Below are positions 22,386 through 33,030 of a DNA stretch of 64,000 bases, piece by piece. Position 1 is the first letter of the stretch, and each line of letters begins with the position of its first letter. This stretch comes from Lateolabrax maculatus. Taxonomy: Eukaryota; Chordata; Actinopteri; Acropomatiformes; Lateolabracidae. The notes under the pieces are model-generated. The model saw only the letters and a list, made by a program, of their open reading frames with translations. It was not told the origin of the DNA and did no database searches. Made by a program: the position numbers and the translations under genes. The stretch covers positions 21,103,501 through 21,167,500 of the forward strand of contig CM062202.1 of NCBI GenBank assembly GCA_031216445.1, given 5' to 3'.

Positions 22386-22893
22386 AATGGTGGATTGCTC
22401 CCTCAGGGTTGGGAGTGACTTGCTGCTGCAAGCGAATATTGGGGTCTCGTTCATGAGTGAGAGTAAAATGGGGAGTGAGCTCGACAGGCACACTGGTTCG
22501 GTGTCCGGGGTTGTACCAGACTGTGAGAGATCTACCAGCTGATCTACATTTCAACCCTCACCTAGGGTCATGAGCTTTGGCTAGTGACCAAAATAAGTGT
22601 CCTCTGTAGGGGGCTCAGACATCCGGAGGGAACTCGGAGTAGAACCACTCTGTGTTCACTTCAAAAGGAGCCAGTTGAGGTGATTTGGGTATCTGATCAG
22701 GATGCTTCCTGGGCGCCTCCCTCTGAAAGGTTTTCTGGGCAGGTCCAACTGATAGGAGACCCTGGGGTAGGCCCAAAACACACTGGAGAGATTATATATG
22801 TCACATGGCTTGAGTTGAAAGACGTTGCTGGGGAGAGGGCCACCCCAGCCCAGCCTCGGATAGGTGGCAGAAAATGGATGGATGGATGGATGG
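22386..22893 (+). mobile_element. 5'-truncated Rex3-like (RTE-clade) LINE remnant
   Basis: This is the 3' end of a non-LTR retrotransposon of fish. Read in the right frame it encodes, with interruptions, the C-terminal part of the reverse-transcriptase ORF: a SQLR-FG-LIRM-PGRLP segment lies at about 22667-22726, the R-W-FGHL-RMPPGRLP motif typical of the family. A stop codon sits inside that motif (TGA near 22681) and the frame is shifted elsewhere. An internal stretch appears deleted near 22515-22525. The element ends in GATG repeats (22874-22893), the Rex3-type 3' terminus. Severe 5' truncation is normal for such elements. It is dead. The clade call rests on memory of the family and the tail. 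Confidence 0.85.
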
Positions 22894-23570
22894 TCCCCTC
22901 CAGTGCTACAGATGAAGACTGAGGCTAAGTTGCCTTCAAGTCTTCTCATTTTCATTAAGCTGCTGCCTATCAGCCAATTAGGTTGTAACTAATCAATTAA
23001 AATCCAATCATTGTCAAGCGCCATAACCAATCAGCTTTATGATGGAAGGTCTTAACATCAGCGCAATGTCTCTGCCTGTTCCTAGAGAGATAAAAGAAAA
23101 GGAAGGAGAGGAGAAAACAGGGAGGTCGCTCCCAAGGACTGGTAAAATGTAGCCAGGCTAATGACTGAAGATAAGAATCAAGGCTAAAAACAACCTTGCT
23201 GAATATGGTAATGAAGGTACACACAGAAGCTGTATCAAATTCTCTCTCATGTGTTCCATACACTCTTTTTCAAATTACCTTCTTTTTCCCTTTTCATTCT
23301 CACCTTGTTTCCAAGATGTAATGCCGCCCACATTTTCAGTAACAAGTAATTATGGGGTGGGTTTATGGTTTCAGCAACAGTGTTAATGATTAGAGGTTTT
23401 GGCAGGTCATTGATCCCCAACATGGAGGCTCGTACAGGACTCTGAGGAAAAGAATCAGCTAAAGGTCTGAAATGTAAAGTATAAAGAAAATGAAAAGAAA
23501 TGAAACACACAAAGGACGTCAAAATGAAAAGAGTTAAAAAAGAAACAACTTTTGTTCTCTGCTCATTGTG
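22894..23570. other. Non-coding spacer
   Basis: Unique AT-rich sequence directly after the LINE tail. Minus frames 22997-23263 and 23247-23522 are unrecognised. No target-site duplication of the LINE is visible. Confidence 0.45.
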
Positions 23571-23700
23571 CAGAGGTCGGCTCAGAGCCCGGGCCCACTT
23601 TGATTGTTGTCAACGAGATTATCGTTTCGAGGAACCCTAACGAGGATGCTCTGTTAATGAAGGCAGATCAGATAAGAGCAATGCAGGGAAGATTAAAAGG
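23570..23700. promoter_or_regulatory. Candidate cis-regulatory block with TCF/SOX and GATA sites
   Basis: CTTTGAT (23598-23604, TCF/LEF) overlaps ATTGTTG (23603-23609, SOX-like), and AGATAAGA (23670-23677, GATA) follows 60 bases on. Several CpGs are retained between them. Confidence 0.28.
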
Positions 23701-26080
23701 AGAGAATTAAGCGGGGGAAAGTGGGGGAGGAAAGGAAAGATGAAAAAAAGTTTTGGTTTTGTAACTGACTTTCAGTTCCATCTAGGAGCCCAAAAAAGTG
23801 TGTATTTAGCATTGATAATAATAAACCAAAAGGTAGTATTACACTTGAGGATAATCTGTCTTGGCTTTAATAGCACTCCCTTAATTACATTTTAGTGAGG
23901 AACCATCAATGCAGCATGCTGTGAAGTGTTCATGCTAAAAGAATGTGTGTGGTCGTGGGTGTGTGTGTCATTAGACCTGGTGAGAGAGTCTATTAGGTAG
24001 GTGGGAGGTAATCCCCTTGATACTTCTGCTGCAGAACCACATCACTTTCTTTCTCTTTCTGTCTCTCTCTCTCCACATCCCTCTATCATTTTGTCTTATC
24101 ACTGCAGCAGCCTAATGATGATGAAGCTGTGGACTCAGCAAAGGAGTCAGAAGAGCATTACCTATGTTGCACACACACATGCACACGCACACATCCTGTG
24201 TGCTAGTTCTGGGTCGAGGCAGGGGGGTTTATGCTTTGGCTATCAGCACGCCTAATAGCTCAGTTAGAGCAACAGTGATTGGTATGGTGTGTAATTCGTG
24301 TTTGGGTGTCTTTTGTGTGGCATGTGTGTGAGATGATTCCTGCAGCACTGCGGCCTTGCTGGCTGAGCCTCAGACCTGAAGCTAATGTAGTAGAAGGGCT
24401 GCAGCCACACTCACACATACATGTCCTTCTAAGAATCAATTAATTCCTTTTGGACACAAAAGCACAAAAGAAGCTGCAGTGGAAAAGGGAGGAGACAAAG
24501 GACAAAGACAGACAACCAGAGAGGCAGAGTTGTTAGGTGAAGGTTGATGCACAAAGCACCTGAGGGAGAAAGAGGAAAGACGGACTGAACATGGGACAGT
24601 ATGCACCGTATTAATCTGTCTGTTTCTGTTTTGCTTAACATGCAAGCTGATATGAAATAAGTCAGACAAAGGATTCTCACTCATCGATCAGTGACTGTAC
24701 CCAAGGCCTGCTCCTTTCATCAGCGCTGAGAAAGACTGTGACAATGAACAGGGAACAAAACAGTATACAGGACAATACTGGCGGTTTATGAGTCAGGTTT
24801 AGGATTTCACTGCAATTTCTCATCAATGGGCACACTGCAATTTTCAGATTCCTACAATTATGCACAATTAATTAAATTAATTAATTAAACTGTAATGCAC
24901 ATAGACAGAAATAAATACATATATACATAGATAGAAATATTGTATTGAGGTCTTTTAGTTTGGTAGATTGGAAGATTAGGGTGTGTGTTGGAAGAGACTG
25001 GAGGGTCAGAAGTGATGGCCACTTATGTACCATATACCATGGAGAGACAGTTGTTTGATGTGTTGTTGTGGGCTGTGACCAATTTGGGGACTTTGCCATC
25101 CAGCCTTTTATCCATAAAAGAAAACCTGGCTAGAACGAATAAAGTTCATAAAGTTGAGTTATACAAAGAAAACTTCACTTTAAATCAAAGTTGCCATTAT
25201 CTGCTGAGACCTGTTTTCTTCATACTTTGTCATTAGTTTTTCACTGGCTACTCCTCTATGGCTCTAACTGATCCTCCTGCAGACTTAATGAAATCTCATA
25301 TGGTTTGGGTCATTAACTAAGGCCTGAACAAATCTGCTTATTAACCGTCTCCATGCAGGTGTATACTGTGTGTATATCTGTAGTATATGTGAATAAACAG
25401 AAGAGAGAAAGCACAAAGGGCTTGAAGTCCAAGCCCACTTCAGCATTGACTGAGCCATTGCAGGTTCTCAGGAATCCTTTCCAAATGCCAAAATGTAGAG
25501 GTCAAGTCCTGAGTCTACACATAGAGCCGGGTTGTGTATTGTAAGTTCTGGAATAAATACTGGCCTTGCCCACCCAATGATATTCACTTGATTGGTGTAG
25601 TGTGACAAAGTCCTGGTAAATCACTGTGTGCAACGAGCAATGCCATGTTAATGGCTCCATAAGTTAAAGGGGACCTGACACCCATTTCCATTCTACGCTT
25701 CTTCCACCCATATACATATATTGACGCTTTCAATTATCAAGCTTTATTGTCATCCTCCAAGGACAAAAGACACTTCCGTGGAAAAAAAAACATCATCTCC
25801 CAAAACAAAGGCATGACAGAAAGCAGTGCCGAGGTAGAGAAAGAGCTGAAAGAGAGAGGAACGAGAGAAATTCCGTCCTTAAGGCACTCTAATGTTTGTG
25901 TCTGCTTTTTTCCATAAAACACCCAGTGGGTATGTACTCTATGTGTCCATGCTGCTCACTGTGCATGTATCCCCTGCAGCAGATGGATGAGTACGCATGA
26001 GCTCGTGGAACAGCTAATGAAAACAGATTTAGACCAGACAGACACCGCACGCACATCCGATAAACTCAAACACATAAGCA
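23700..26080. other. Non-coding spacer
   Basis: Includes a purine-rich stretch (23700-23751), a short CT run near 24056-24073 and an (ATTA)n stretch at about 24864-24889. TTAAAGGGGACCTG at about 25666-25679 resembles the edge of another fish repeat but does not extend. A D-arm-like tRNA fragment near 24249-24285 lacks the rest of a tRNA. Confidence 0.4.
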
Positions 26081-26430
26081 AACGCACGCCGTAAAAAACC
26101 TGCATAGGCACCACCATTGTCTCCCATTAAGAGCTATGAAATCTCATTAATGTGTATTAGTGTGTTTGAGTGGGGATTTGGGTGCTGAGAAGATTGAATT
26201 AGGACTGAGCTCAGTTCCCCTCAAAACAATTATTTGTCTTCCATCAGCCTATTAAAAGGCAGCAGCCAGCTAAGATTACAGTGCGAGGAAAACACTGACG
26301 CCAGCATGTCACTCTGTGTTTGTGGTATTTAGGCAGAGGATGGCTACAATGGTTGCGCGCCCGTCGTCCCTTAATGACTGTGAATGACGCACGGAAAGTT
26401 TAGTGTGCTCACGAGTCTGCAACACAGTGG
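26080..26430. promoter_or_regulatory. Candidate cis-regulatory block
   Basis: Unique sequence with TCATTAATGT and ACAATTATTTG homeodomain-type cores and a CpG-retaining patch around 26355-26395. Composition-based call. Confidence 0.2.
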
Positions 26431-26509
26431 ATGTTAGATCACATTTGGGGACGGACATCTGCAGTTATGCATCTGACCCTTTCTTCTGTCTGCTCTTCCC
26501 CTCTTGCTC

Positions 26510-26543
<34 letters not shown>

Positions 26544-26550
26544 TGTGTGT
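26510..26550. repeat. Compound (GT)n(GA)n(GT)n microsatellite
   Basis: GT run, then GA run (about 26527-26543), then a short GT run. Confidence 0.95.
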
Positions 26551-26863
26551 TTTGTGTCCCCAGGTCTCCAGCGCTCGCAGTTAATTCAATCGTCCAAGGC
26601 CTGGGGGAGTCTTGCTTGGTCAAACTCCGCTCTATATGTTGACTTGAGTATACAGTGCTCAAGAGGAGTGTATGAGTGTGTGAATATATCTCAATGTGTG
26701 TGTCTATCCAGGCCTCCTAGGGCAGCTGGAGGGTTGTGGTATAGCAGCAGGAGCAGCATCGTTCCATACCAGTAAGCCAGAATGTCATGGCAGACAAGCC
26801 TCTTTAAATGTCACCAAAAAGATGTTCTGCCCCACATGAAAAACTCCTCTCATGCCCTGAAGG

Positions 26864-26868
26864 ACACA

Positions 26869-26899
<31 letters not shown>
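26864..26899. repeat. (CA)n microsatellite
   Basis: About 17 units with one ATA interruption. Confidence 0.95.
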
Positions 26900-28620
26900 T
26901 AACTAGAGAAAGGGGTGATCTGGATGGAGGTGAGACGGTGACCGGAGAGAGAGAAGGTCACAGTCGTAGAGAGAAAGAGCAAGCGATAGAGAAGCAGGTG
27001 TAACAGAAAATGGGAAAGAATGGATTAAGACAAATCCAGGAAGAGGCCAGAAAAAAGGTCAAACTAGCCTGAGGGACGGGTGGAAATCAACAAGAGGAGC
27101 AGAGTGTGATGAGATCAAGTAGCACAGCGGGGATGAAGAGAGTGGAGCTTTGAGAGCAAGTGCCCGGTGGAAGGGGGCCACACTCAGTCTACATTCAACC
27201 TCGGCGTCATGTGAACAAGTGTTTACGCGTGCGCCTCCGGGCAAGAATGCATCAGTTGCTTTCAGCTCTATTTGGATATACAGACAGGGAGCCATCAACC
27301 CCGCGACCTCACTGCCCTTTTTCATCTCAGTGCCCCACCGTGGAGCTATTTTTTTTTTTTTTAAATGTCAAGTAAACCTTTCTACAAGTTTCCTTTTGAC
27401 AGCGTCTCTATCTGGACAATGGTGCTGTGATAGCCCACTCGGCCACTCACTCTCATACAGCGGGAAAAAAACAACAAAAGAACCAGCAAGCAGGTACACG
27501 TTGAATTGATGTCGAGGCAGCGACCCATGTCAGAGCTGAAAGCCTTTGTAACTGTGATGCAAAAATGAGTCCACAGTTGCTAAAAACAATCTTTAAAGCT
27601 GTTTTTTAAATTTTTGCCTCAGCCACTTCCTGTGCAGCATCCCCTCAAATGCACTCTGGGATATGTTTTACCTCCTAGGTGTTTCCATGTTGAAGGTGTA
27701 CTTATACAGCATATGTTTGGGAATATAATGCACACGTGTTTTGCAGATGGTTTATGTTGTCATGCTGCTAGATGAATTGATCTACATTTCTATGGCAACA
27801 GACGATAAGTCGACTAATTTCAACGCTCATCTCATTTCACCAGTAAGCTGAGATGTGAGTGTGCAGCGTGTTAGTCGTGCAACATACTGTACAAGTGTTT
27901 CTCTCTGCCATGCACTTGCAATACTCCCACTTCAATTACAGACCCAAATAGTGATTAATTCAGCACAAAGGAGGAAGATGAATCAAGTTGGGTGTTATGA
28001 AGATGCTCTGATTTGATTATACCAAAGAATCAAGAATACAATTAATGAGGATTTGCTCTTTTTCACACATAGATAATGCTGCCATTCATTCCTGTCCACA
28101 CAGACGTACAAACAGAAGAAGGATGGAAGCAGAGGGAAATAATATGAGCATTGGCTTGCAAGAATATGTTGTAAAATATTGAGCATGAAAAAAATAGTGT
28201 TATTTCTTCTTAAAAATTTAAAAACACAATCAAATAGAGTGCAGACGAAGGCTTGATCGCTCAAGATTGCTAATAAAAAAGGAGTCCATCCTGTCTTTGG
28301 TGGCTTCCTAACATAATTAGGAATTATAATCTTAAAATTACCCACAACAACACAGTGACTTTTCGGCTGAAATGACCATTTGCGCTTCTTTATGAGGCAT
28401 GTGATCTCGGTGGCAGTGCATGTAATTATAGTTTCACTTATGAGGCATAGACAGTTATTGTTATTCACACTCGCACACCGCATATTCTACTGTACCCTCT
28501 CTGCATCACTGACTCGTGAAATCGACTCATCAGTAATAGGTAGGTACAGAGAAAGAGCGAGGGAGAATGGGAGCGGTGAGGGAGAGAGGTAAAATAATGT
28601 GCAGAAAGACAGAGGAGTGA
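26900..28620. other. Non-coding spacer
   Basis: Purine-rich at about 26930-27060 and 28545-28640. A 162-codon minus frame (27995-28483) is hydrophobic and low in complexity without a known motif; chance is the simplest reading. ATGGCAAC at 27792-27799 is an RFX-type half-site. Confidence 0.4.
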
Positions 28621-28900
28621 GGGAAATAAAAGAAATGAAGGTTCTCGATGAATTCCCGGCGAGCTGCCAGATAATACAGCTTATTATGATGCTCGGTTCC
28701 TTTTATGAAACCGAGCTGTATTACAGGCTGCAGAATAAAGGGTGAGGTACAAAGAGAAAGAGAGGGCCATGCCTGAGACATTGCTGAATATATGAAGGAT
28801 GGTATTGGAGGCCACGTATTGATCGTGCTATGCATCAGCTCCGCTCTGGAGAGTTGATCAGACACGTTTGCAAGAAAGCTGAGCACGCACACACTCACAC
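28620..28900. promoter_or_regulatory. Candidate cis-regulatory block with a bulged hairpin
   Basis: Unique sequence around an inverted repeat: outer arms TAATACAG (28672-28679) and CTGTATTA (28716-28723), inner arms CTCGGTT (28692-28698) and AACCGAG (28709-28715), with a 12-base bulge on the left side. At 52 nt it is short for a microRNA precursor. Confidence 0.25.
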
Positions 28901-30915
28901 ACCAAGCAGGCGGGAGTCAATATCGAGGCATCAGTCAGTGTGCTAATGCAGTGAGGTCCTAATGTAGGTCTGGATTAGGAGTGCCGTTTCTCTGCTAACA
29001 CAGACTCAGAAAATGTTGTGAAATCAGTCAATTTAAATGATGTAAAGATTTCATCCACTCACTAAGGAATTAAATAATGTGATACAACCCTTGTTGGACA
29101 CACCATTTAATGCTTTTCACAAAATGTAAAGGTTAGCTAATGGTTAAATGTTGGCAATTAAAATAACTTGAAGCCCCTTTCATTTCTCTATAGCAATAAA
29201 TCTTCTTGACCAAAATAGCAACATTCGATGTTAATGTTCAGGGGGAAAAAACATCCTTGGTTATGATTTAGCAGGAGTTTGACTTCGGCAACCCACAGTG
29301 GTAGTATGAAATACTGTGGCAGACATGAATGCATGCTACAACCCTGAAAGAGCGGTACACATAATGCCTTTAAAGAGAAACTTAACCACGCCGCCATTTT
29401 CTTTTCTTTTCTTTTTATACTGACTTCCAGTGGTTTAACTTCTCATCTGGCTGCAGTGATGTACAGTTGTACTCCACAGCCCTGTGACATCACTGTACAC
29501 AATAGCTGACCTGACTATGCAGCACATCCACAACACTGTAAATGTTTATCTGTAACCTTGATGCCCTTTTGAAAATCGTATGCAAATCGGACACTGTGGC
29601 CTTGGTGCCATGCACTCCACCTGTTTTTTTTTTGTTCTGCCTTTTATATAACTGATGCAACTGTGCTTAACTGTTATTGACTCTTTATTGCCTTTACATT
29701 CAGAGGACTTTGAAATTGATGCATAAAAAGCACAAATTGGTGCATAAAAATTCATCAGAATGCAGGAAATGAAGCGTCTGACACTCAAAATCTCATGGGG
29801 GAGGACTCATGATGATAAATTATTCTTTTAATACAAATTTGTTTTTTATTTCTCTAGAAGTGTTACACGGTTTATTAAAAAGGCATTAATGCCTTTAGAA
29901 ATGGATTCGTCTATTTCAGTGAAATCAAAACCATGTTTTTTAACTTACAGCCTTAATGCCCTGGCATGTAGCCTTTGTGCCCTCAAAAAAACGTACCTAA
30001 TGCAGGCCAAGTGGCCTTGCCCCTAAAATTATGAAATCCCAGGCGTGGTGTGCGGTCTCAATCTTCTTTTCATTTTTCCTCCATCACGCCAGCTTTTGGC
30101 AACCTTAGTGAATGCTATTTGATTGAAGGGGTGTAATCAAGCAAAGAAATGCTGATTGTATTCTTTCCCTGCCTGTCAGCTTTGCAGATGCATATACAGT
30201 AATTGAGCATGATTGAGATTCCAATGTACAATTGCTTCTCTTGTAAAAAGAGAGCTGTTTCTGCTAAGCTTAGTTCTTTGTTAGGAGACTTAATCATCAA
30301 TAAGTGAACATTTGATTATAGCTGGTTTTGTCCAGCCTGTCACAGTTTGACTCTTTTCCTGCTTCAGCAATAGAAAATCTTACCACAAAACATAACTTTC
30401 TTTTTTTTGATTTTCTTGCAGTAAGGAATTTTTCAAACTTTTCTTATATGTCTCAATGTTTGCCCTTTTGCTCCTTTGCTTTCTCCCAACCAGTCCAGCT
30501 CTCATGCCTCCCTTTCTTTCTTTTTCCCATATGTCCCTCATTCTTTTCCTGTATTTATCTTACCACTAGTCCTTCCTTTTAAATTCAGTGGTCCCAATAA
30601 TAACCTGCCCCTTCTTTGGTGATGATGGAGGAACAGCAAGTCCAGTCAGGGCAGTAAAGCATACGTCCTCAATAGGGAAGCATATGAGGGGAGAGATGAT
30701 TCATTCAAATAGTGCCTAAAGGCCAAAATGATGCTTCTGGCAGACGCACAAAGGCTTGCATACTGCCGGCGAGCACATACACAATGCATGAGCAAGCTAC
30801 AAATTAAATCCCTGCAGGATTCCTGGATCTACCCATAGAAAATGTCACATATCCATGACAATGCTCGCCTTAGAAAGTGACCGAGAGCTTTGTCTGCGTC
30901 CTGATTTATAGGTAA
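28900..30915. other. Non-coding spacer
   Basis: Contains (TTTTC)n at 29397-29416 and an imperfect inverted repeat with AGTGATGT/ACATCACT arms near 29456-29494. The remainder is unremarkable. Confidence 0.42.
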
Positions 30916-30916
30916 T

Positions 30917-30960
30917 TGTGCGTGCGTTTGTGCGTGCGTGTGTGTGTGTGTGTGTATGTG
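30917..30960. repeat. (TG)n/(CGTG)n microsatellite
   Basis: TGCG-containing units pass into a pure TG run. Confidence 0.93.
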
Positions 30961-31180
30961 GATGAGAAACTGAAGGTGGGTTAGAGAGTGGTCATCCATC
31001 AGCCCCAGGACAAGGCTGTGGATGGTGATTATAGCAGAGGGGGATCTGTTCTCCTGATTGATCTACCTCTTCGCTTCCCAGGTCACAGTTCAAGACTGAC
31101 CATTTTACACTTTTCACTGGCAAAAATCCACACTCAGAACCATAAATCTATACTGCGTATGTGCATATTTATTAGTATTG

Positions 31181-31230
31181 GTGTGTGTGTGGGGGGGGGG
31201 AGGGGGGGGGGGTGTTTGTGTGTGTGTGTG
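31181..31230. repeat. (GT)n - G11 - A - G11 - (GT)n tract
   Basis: A short GT run, two G runs (31190-31200 and 31202-31212) separated by one A, then a second GT run. Strong G-quadruplex potential on the plus strand. Confidence 0.95.
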
Positions 31231-31232
31231 TA

Positions 31233-31560
31233 TTGGTGTTTCAGACTTTCTTCACCCAGATTTCCGGTCGTGTTAAATAATTCAGGAACACTGCTCTCTG
31301 CTCTGGTAATATTAGATGAAATATTGAAATGTTGAAATTGCAACATAGAGCAGTGAAATCACGGCACAAACAAGAGTAGGGCAGAGACAAGATGACACAA
31401 AGAGACGAGCAGAAGGGAGAAAAGAGAAAAAGAGGGAGGATGAGATGAGCAATATGTGTTTTCTGAAGTCTTCAATCCTCAAAAAAAGGAAAATATTAGA
31501 TATTCAAATGTATGCCTACACAAACAAGAAATATGCTACTGCTTTTACAAACATGTGAAC
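31233..31560. other. Non-coding spacer, partly purine-rich
   Basis: Purine-rich at about 31385-31447. No gene seen. Confidence 0.45.
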
Positions 31561-31800
31561 AGTGTTTATCATGCGGCTTCATTTTGGGGACCGCATGAAA
31601 ACGAGATGATGTCTGTATGAATATATTCTTTATGCACATAAATGAGTACATTGTGTTCTGATAATTCAGCGGTAGCTGTTAATGCTGTTAATTGGTCATT
31701 ATGTTGTCTATTGTAAAGCATTAACGATAGGCACTCCAGTATCGTGCTGGCCTTTGAATTAAATTTCTCTTGGAATAATAAATGCTATCATATTGTGTGT
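31560..31800. promoter_or_regulatory. Candidate cis-regulatory block with duplicated GCTGTTAAT
   Basis: Two perfect tandem copies of GCTGTTAAT (31675-31683, 31684-31692) give two HNF1/homeodomain-type GTTAAT cores 9 bp apart, within an AT-rich, unique, non-simple stretch. AATTGG and ATTAACG cores follow. Confidence 0.3.
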
Positions 31801-32835
31801 TTTTCTATTATTATCCCTTCCAGGCTGTAGCCCAAAGCAATATGCCGTAAGTGTTTTTATGGTGTAACACTAGTCAAAACTCCTGTATTGGCTTTGGTTG
31901 AGCAACGAGAGCCTTCAAAGCATCATGGGGGATTTCAGGATGATTTGGGTGAGACTGCGAAGCCGCTCAGCCCTTTGATCTCCCTTTGCTCTGTCCTCAT
32001 CAGTCTCTTTGTTTATCCCCCTCTAAATCAGTCTCCACTCTCTCTGACTGCCTCTCGTCTAACACCCTCCATCCATCTCATTCACTCTTTTTCATGTTGG
32101 CATCTTGGAGTGGGCACCCCTGGCTGCGGAAACTGCCAGATAGCCAGGCGGCCCCCTGGCCTTGCCTGGCATCATCATTTATGCTTTTGACACTTTCAAC
32201 CTCAGGCAGTAACAATCACTCTGTGCCACTCTCCTTCCCTTAATCTCTCCCTGACTCCAAGCCTACCCAAATGTCTGTCTTTTAGCCCTTTAACCTTCTT
32301 TATCTCTCTTCCTCACCTGCTTTTTTTCTGCAGCTGCTGCCAGATGTTGGCCCCCTGTGATCCTCCCCTACTTTCTCCTACGCTTATCAATATTTTTTAT
32401 CTCCCTCCACTCCACCCTTGAAATAGACAAGTGCTTCACATTTCCTTTACAATAACACTTATCTCCACCAGGTCCCCACCCCCACCCTATGCCCTCACAC
32501 CCTCTGATCAATAACTTTCACATGGCAAACAAACAACAGCAGCAGCCAAACATTTGTCAGGCTACAGTGCACAGTGGTGTTTTTCCTCACAGACTAATGC
32601 AATGACTAATTGGATTTAGAAATTGATTTGGGGGTGGGTGGGGGGAATTGTCAAGCAGTTTTGGAGAGAAGGAGGAGAAAATGGAGAGGGCTAGAGATGG
32701 ATACCTAAATGGAGCAGAGCCTGCGAGCTACTTCAGGCAGACACTCGCTTAAAGAATCGTATTTTGGAAGTGTAGCATGTATTTTTTCTTATGTAACATT
32801 TTAATATAGACAATAACCAGTAACTATAGTAACTA
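31800..32835. other. Non-coding spacer with pyrimidine-rich part
   Basis: C/T-rich at about 31970-32100 and 32215-32420. Contains the GC-rich hairpin at 32143-32170. Plus frames 31888-32190 and 31986-32243 overlap and are unrecognised. Confidence 0.42.
32143..32170. repeat. GC-rich hairpin, 11 paired bases
   Basis: GCCAGGC (32143-32149) pairs with GCCTGGC (32164-32170) and GGCC (32150-32153) pairs with GGCC (32158-32161) across a 4-base CCCT loop; the only defect is a 2-base TT bulge. All stem pairs are perfect. Confidence 0.85.
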
Positions 32836-32837
32836 TA

Positions 32838-33030
32838 GACCGTATAAAAGAAGTGGAAGTAGCCACAGTGACGTGACCCATTGGTTTGTGAACAGCTTTT
32901 TGAGACCGCGAGTTCGGCGATTTCACCGTTGCCATCTTAGTTTTTTGGAGCCAGAAGTGACATTATTTGGATGAGAGGGTAGCGCTGCCTCTATTCTGAT
33001 TGGCGGTCGCCGTGGTAATGACTTTATATA
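32838..33030 (+). repeat. Fragment of a teleost interspersed repeat
   Basis: The order GTATAAA..AAGTGGAAGTAGCCAC, GTGACGTGACCCATTGG, GCGAGTTCGGCG, GCCATCTTAGTTTTTTGGAG and CAGAAGTGAC matches from memory a non-autonomous repeat very common in spiny-rayed fish genomes. A 9-bp tandem duplication (GTAACTATA twice, about 32819-32838) sits just before it. Family name unknown to me; ends approximate. Confidence 0.55.

Noticed and set aside
24249..24290. D-arm-like TAGCTCAGTTAGAGCA resembling a tRNA 5' half
   Set aside because: No anticodon stem, T-arm or matching acceptor end; chance or a tiny pseudogene fragment.
25666..25735. TTAAAGGGGACCTG as the left end of a dispersed fish element
   Set aside because: Similarity stops after about 14 bases; the same holds for TTAAAGGAAAAAT near 6098.
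27995..28483. 162-codon minus-strand frame
   Set aside because: Hydrophobic and rich in Cys/Leu/Phe as expected from AT-rich noise; no motif and no splice borders.
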